Shown one piece after another: positions 60,605 through 64,000 of a stretch of DNA of 64,000 bases. Every line of letters begins with the position of its first letter. The first letter of the stretch is position 1. The DNA comes from JANMAT01 sp031359995 (GTDB lineage: Bacteria > Actinomycetota > Acidimicrobiia > Acidimicrobiales > Ilumatobacteraceae). Both the position numbers and the translations under genes were made by a program. The notes under the pieces are model-generated. The model was not told the origin of the DNA and did not search any database. It saw only the letters and a list, made by a program, of their open reading frames with translations. The DNA is taken from the NCBI GenBank assembly GCA_031359995.1, contig JANMAT010000108.1:1-64000 (forward strand). The letters are read 5' to 3'.

Positions 60605-61480
60605 ATGGAGCTCAGCCCGAAGGCCATCACCAACGTCGAGTTCCACCTCGTGCGCAAGGGCTACGACCCCGACGAGGTGCGAGCGTTCCTCACGCAGGTC
60701 GCCAGGGGCGTGGAGGCGCTGCAGACGCAGTTGACCAATGCCGACGCCCGTGCCCGCGCCGCGGTGGCCCGCATGCAGGAGCTGAGCGCGGCGTCGCCGT
60801 CGTCCTCGGTCGAGGTCGCCACGCCCACCCCGGCGCCCGTGGTGGCCACGCCCACCCCGGCGCTCCTCGAGCATTCGATGGGCGATACCGACACCATCGC
60901 CAAGACCCTGCTGCTCGCCCAGCGCACCGCCGACGCCACCGTCGCCGAGGCCCAGTCGAAGGCCGCCGCCATCGTGTCCGGCGCCGAGGATCGGGCCCGC
61001 ACGGTCGTCGACCAGGCCGAGTCCCGGGCCACGGTGCTCACCCGTGACGCCGAGAGCGAGGCCACGTCCATCATCGACAAGGCCAAGTCCGACGCCGTCG
61101 AGGCCTCCGCCGCCGAGCGGGCCCGCATCCAGTCCGAGCTCGCCTCCATGCGGGCCGAGCGTGACCAGCTGCAGGCCAACGTGACCGAGTTGGGCGCCCA
61201 GCTGATCGACCAGCGCGGTCGCCTCGAGCAGACGGTCAACGCCCTGCGCGCCGTGCTCGACGACCCCCGCGGTCTGAAGCCCGTGACCGGCTCGGGCCTG
61301 CCGGCGCCCAGCCCCGGCGTGGGCGGCGGCGTCGTCACCGAGGCCCGCCGTTCGTCGCTCGTGGCCGAGGTCGACCCCGAGGCCAACGCCGTGTTCGAGG
61401 TCGCCTCCACCCTGGGGCTGTCCGACGAGCCGCGCGACGAGAGCTTCGACGACCTGCGCTGGTCGGGCGAGCGCGACTGA
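60605..61480 (+). CDS. divIVA: DivIVA/Wag31-type polar growth protein
   Basis: 291 aa coiled-coil protein that marks curved membrane. N-terminal membrane-binding motif ITNVEFHLVRKGYDPDEVRA, a short Pro/Thr linker with the repeat VATPTPAP, then a coiled coil from about 95 to 215. ATG 60605 chosen; ATG 60596 is three codons upstream. yggT, which usually stands between sepF and divIVA, is missing. Confidence 0.9.
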   Translation: MELSPKAITNVEFHLVRKGYDPDEVRAFLTQVARGVEALQTQLTNADARARAAVARMQELSAASPSSSVEVATPTPAPVVATPTPALLEHSMGDTDTIAKTLLLAQRTADATVAEAQSKAAAIVSGAEDRARTVVDQAESRATVLTRDAESEATSIIDKAKSDAVEASAAERARIQSELASMRAERDQLQANVTELGAQLIDQRGRLEQTVNALRAVLDDPRGLKPVTGSGLPAPSPGVGGGVVTEARRSSLVAEVDPEANAVFEVASTLGLSDEPRDESFDDLRWSGERD

Positions 61481-61512
61481 TATCGCCCCGACGGTCGTTC
61501 GCCCTCGGCTGG

Positions 61513-61518
61513 TATCCT
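61513..61518 (+). promoter_or_regulatory. -10 element of the ileS transcript
   Basis: TATCCT at 61513-61518 precedes the T-box; transcription would begin near 61525 and leave a leader of about 205 bases. Confidence 0.45.
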
Positions 61519-61525
61519 GATCGTC

Positions 61526-61731
61526 CAACACGGCGTTGACGGGGCCATCACCCCTGAGCCTCCGGAAGAACAGGTGACCGGCGCGCCGGTGCCCCAGTAG
61601 AACCGGGCGGGTCCGGCCCGTCACCGCCGGGAACGAAGTGGTCCGTGCCTGCACGGGCAAGCGGGGTGGTACCGCGGCCTCCCGGTCGTCCCTGCACGAA
61701 GCCCACGAGCGAGTGCAGAAAGAGACGACCG
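61526..61731 (+). promoter_or_regulatory. T-box riboswitch (translational type), isoleucine-specific
   Basis: An ultrashort stem I, GGGG (61541-61544) with CCCC (61551-61554), presents CCATCA; the specifier ATC (61547-61549) matches isoleucine. Stem III is CCGTGC/GCACGG (61643-61656), followed by the T-box sequence AAGCGGGGTGGTACCGCGG at 61659-61677, which pairs with the tRNA acceptor end. A hairpin, CGGTCGTC/GACGACCG (61683-61690, 61724-61731) and CTGCAC/GTGCAG (61692-61697, 61713-61718), runs up to the ATG and flanks AAAGAG, the probable ribosome binding site. No terminator T run, so control is at translation. Such ileS leaders with short stem I are known in actinobacteria. Confidence 0.93.
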
Positions 61732-64000
61732 ATGGCGTACCCCAACGTCGAACCGAGCCCGAACTTCCCCGAGCTCGAGCGGCGCGTGCTGGCCCGCTGG
61801 GCGACCGAGCACACCTTCGAGCAGTCGGTGGACGCCCGCCCCCGGGGGGAGGGCGACTCCGACACGGCCAACGAGTACGTCTTCTACGACGGCCCGCCCT
61901 TCGCCAACGGCCTGCCCCACTACGGGCACCTGCTCACCGGGTTCGTGAAGGACGCCGTGCCCCGCTACCAGACCATGCGGGGTCGGCGGGTGGAGCGGCG
62001 CTTCGGCTGGGACTGCCACGGCCTGCCGGCCGAGGTCGAGGCCGAGCGCCAGCTCGGGCTCACGACCCGTCGCCAGATCCTCGACATGGGCGTGGCCGAG
62101 TTCAACGACGCCTGCCGCACCAGCGTGCTGCGCTACACGAGCGAGTGGGAGCGCTACGTGAACCGCCAGGCTCGGTGGGTCGACTTCGCCAACGACTACA
62201 AGACGCTCGACCTGCCCTACATGGAGAGCGTCATGTGGGCGTTCAAGACGCTGTGGGACAAGGGCCTCGTGTACGAGGGCTACAAGGTGCTCCCTTACTG
62301 CTGGCGCTGCGAGACACCGCTGTCGAACACCGAGACGCGCATGGACGACGTCTACCGGGACCGCCAGGACCCGGCCCTCACGGTGATGTTCCGCCTCACC
62401 GAGGGCCTGCCCGACGCAGCCGACGTGCCCACCAACGTGCTGGCGTGGACGACCACGCCCTGGACGCTGCCGTCGAACCTGGCCCTCGCCGTCGGCCCCG
62501 AGATCGAGTACGTGGTGGTCGAGGACGGCGGTGTCCGCTACGTGCTGGCCGAGGCCCGCCTGGGCGCGTACCGCAAGGAACTGGCCGAGGCCACCGTGGT
62601 CGCACGGATCACCGGCGCCGACCTGGTGGGCCGCACGTACGCGCCGCTGTTCCGGTTCCTGGCCGACACGCCCAACGCGTTCCGGGTGCTGAGCGCCGAC
62701 TTCGTCTCCACCGACGACGGCACCGGCGTGGTGCACATGTCGCCCGGCCACGGCGAGGAGGACCAGAACGTCTGCAACGCCAACGGCATCGACACCGTCG
62801 TACCCATGGACGGCCACGGCTGCTACACGGCCGAGATCACGCCGTGGGTCGGCATCCACGTGTTCGAAGCCAATCCGCTCGTCATCCGTGACCTGAAGGA
62901 CCGGGGCCTCGTGGTGCGCCACGAGAGCTACGACCACCCGTACCCGCACTGCTGGCGGTGCGCCAATCCGCTCGTGTATCGGGCCATCGGCTCGTGGTTC
63001 GTGCGGGTGACGGCGTTCCGCGACCGCATGGTCGAGCTGAACGAGCAGATCCGCTGGGTGCCCGACCACATCCGCGACGGTTCGTTCGGGAAGTGGATCG
63101 GCAACGCTCGCGACTGGTCGATCAGCCGCAACCGCTTCTGGGGTTCGCCCATCCCCGTGTGGCGCTCCGACGACCCGAACTTCCCGCGCCTCGACGTGTA
63201 CGGCTCGCTCGAGGAACTGCAGCGCGACTTCGGGGTCGAGGTCACCGACCTGCACCGTCCGTTCGTCGACGACCTCGTGCGCCCCAACCCCGACGACCCG
63301 TCGGGCCAGGCGATGATGCGCCGCGTCGGCGAGGTGCTCGACTGCTGGTTCGAGTCGGGCTCCATGCCCTTCGCCCAGGTGCACTACCCGTTCGACAACC
63401 GGGACTGGTTCGAGAGCCACTACCCGGGCGATTTCATCGTCGAGTACATCGGTCAGACGCGCGGCTGGTTCTACACGCTCCACGTGCTGGCCACCGCGCT
63501 GTTCGACCGCCCGGCCTTCCGCACCTGCGTCGCCCACGGCATCGTCCTCGGCAACGACGGGCAGAAGATGTCCAAGAGCCTGCGCAACTACCCCGACCCG
63601 TACGAGATGTACGACACCTACGGCGCCGACGCCATGCGCTGGTTCCTGCTGTCGTCGGCCATCCTGCGCGGGTCCGATCTGATCGTGACCGAGCAGGGCA
63701 TCCGCGACTCGGTGCGGCAGGTGATCCTGCCGTTGTGGAACGCGTGGTACTTCTTCTCGCTCTACGCCTCGGCCGAGAGCGCCGACTTCCAGGCGCGGCA
63801 TCGCACCGACCAGACAGGCGTGCTCGACCGCTACCTGTTGGCCAAGCTGCACGACCTCGTCGCCGACGCCACGACCCAGATGGACGCCTACGACCTGTTC
63901 GGCGCGGCGGCCACGGTGCGCACGTTCCTCGACACGCTCACGAACTGGTACATCCGGCGCAGCCGTGACCGCTTCTGGGATGGCACGACCAACGGCGGCC
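61732..64000 (+). CDS. ileS: Isoleucyl-tRNA synthetase, type 2 (cut by window edge)
   Basis: Charges tRNA-Ile. 756 codons are visible. Class I motifs: GLPHYGHLLTG (HIGH-like), GWDCHGLPAEVEAE and GQKMSKSLRN; editing domain contains WTTTPWTLPSNLAL and GHGEEDQN. The opening MAYPNVEPSPNFPELERRVL and the motif variants are those of type 2 (eukaryal-like) IleRS rather than the E. coli type. Type 2 enzymes are often poorly inhibited by mupirocin. The C-terminal anticodon domain is only partly present. Confidence 0.96.
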   Translation, partial: MAYPNVEPSPNFPELERRVLARWATEHTFEQSVDARPRGEGDSDTANEYVFYDGPPFANGLPHYGHLLTGFVKDAVPRYQTMRGRRVERRFGWDCHGLPAEVEAERQLGLTTRRQILDMGVAEFNDACRTSVLRYTSEWERYVNRQARWVDFANDYKTLDLPYMESVMWAFKTLWDKGLVYEGYKVLPYCWRCETPLSNTETRMDDVYRDRQDPALTVMFRLTEGLPDAADVPTNVLAWTTTPWTLPSNLALAVGPEIEYVVVEDGGVRYVLAEARLGAYRKELAEATVVARITGADLVGRTYAPLFRFLADTPNAFRVLSADFVSTDDGTGVVHMSPGHGEEDQNVCNANGIDTVVPMDGHGCYTAEITPWVGIHVFEANPLVIRDLKDRGLVVRHESYDHPYPHCWRCANPLVYRAIGSWFVRVTAFRDRMVELNEQIRWVPDHIRDGSFGKWIGNARDWSISRNRFWGSPIPVWRSDDPNFPRLDVYGSLEELQRDFGVEVTDLHRPFVDDLVRPNPDDPSGQAMMRRVGEVLDCWFESGSMPFAQVHYPFDNRDWFESHYPGDFIVEYIGQTRGWFYTLHVLATALFDRPAFRTCVAHGIVLGNDGQKMSKSLRNYPDPYEMYDTYGADAMRWFLLSSAILRGSDLIVTEQGIRDSVRQVILPLWNAWYFFSLYASAESADFQARHRTDQTGVLDRYLLAKLHDLVADATTQMDAYDLFGAAATVRTFLDTLTNWYIRRSRDRFWDGTTNGG

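Overview
This 64 kb window is a very GC-rich bacterial chromosome segment with dense, mostly co-oriented genes and many start/stop overlaps (GTGA or ATGA). The gene content is actinobacterial: WhiB regulator, MtrA-MtrB-lipoprotein operon, F420-type LLM oxidoreductases, PimB'-like and polyprenol-phosphate mannosyltransferases, DUF3040, SepF/DivIVA and FtsZ without FtsA, and an actinobacterial-type translational T-box before ileS. MurE carries the meso-diaminopimelate motif DNPR. The divergent motifs and the LDTRE-repeat secreted protein suggest a deep lineage such as Acidimicrobiia, but that placement is inference.

Layout. 1-252 is an imperfect GC-rich palindrome that destroys the 3' end of glpD and looks like a contig-end artefact. 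239-4805: glpD (minus), then a Fur/PerR-type regulator, rubrerythrin, a GlpC/HdrD-like Fe-S protein and DUF3501 (an oxidative-stress module). 4947-10161: whiB, trpD, thrB, galE and two tandem LLM oxidoreductases. 10186-18944: a DEDDh exonuclease/GIY-YIG fusion, an NYN-domain protein, queG, a PimB'-like glycosyltransferase, a membrane protein, an SRPBCC protein and a ROK glucokinase. The order trpD - exonuclease - pimB' - SRPBCC recalls M. tuberculosis Rv2192c-Rv2185c. 18997-25164: ppa, an AlaC-like aminotransferase, an ACT protein, glpK, pfk and an FMN reductase. 25190-31830: lpqB-like/mtrB/mtrA (minus), suhB-like phosphatase, ppm1, dinB and DUF3040. 31892-36384: transglutaminase/DUF58/MoxR operon (minus). 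36449-43604: an L,D-transpeptidase with three surface repeats, two membrane proteins of unknown function, an acyl-CoA dehydrogenase, an HNH nuclease and a lipoate-ligase-like protein.

43768-61480 is a full division and cell-wall (dcw) cluster: MraZ operator array and promoter, mraZ, a structured leader in the position of the mraW RNA motif, rsmH, ftsL-like, ftsI, murE, mraY, murD, ftsW, murG, murC, murB, ftsQ, ftsZ, yggS, sepF, divIVA. murF, yfiH and yggT are missing from their usual places. The window ends in ileS (type 2, cut by the right edge) behind a T-box with an ATC specifier.

A theme across the window is leaderless transcription: a TANNNT hexamer lies 6-8 bases before the start codon of at least 14 genes (9 at 9 bases for moxR), which also helps fix their starts. 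I saw no tRNA, rRNA, CRISPR array, insertion sequence or prophage.
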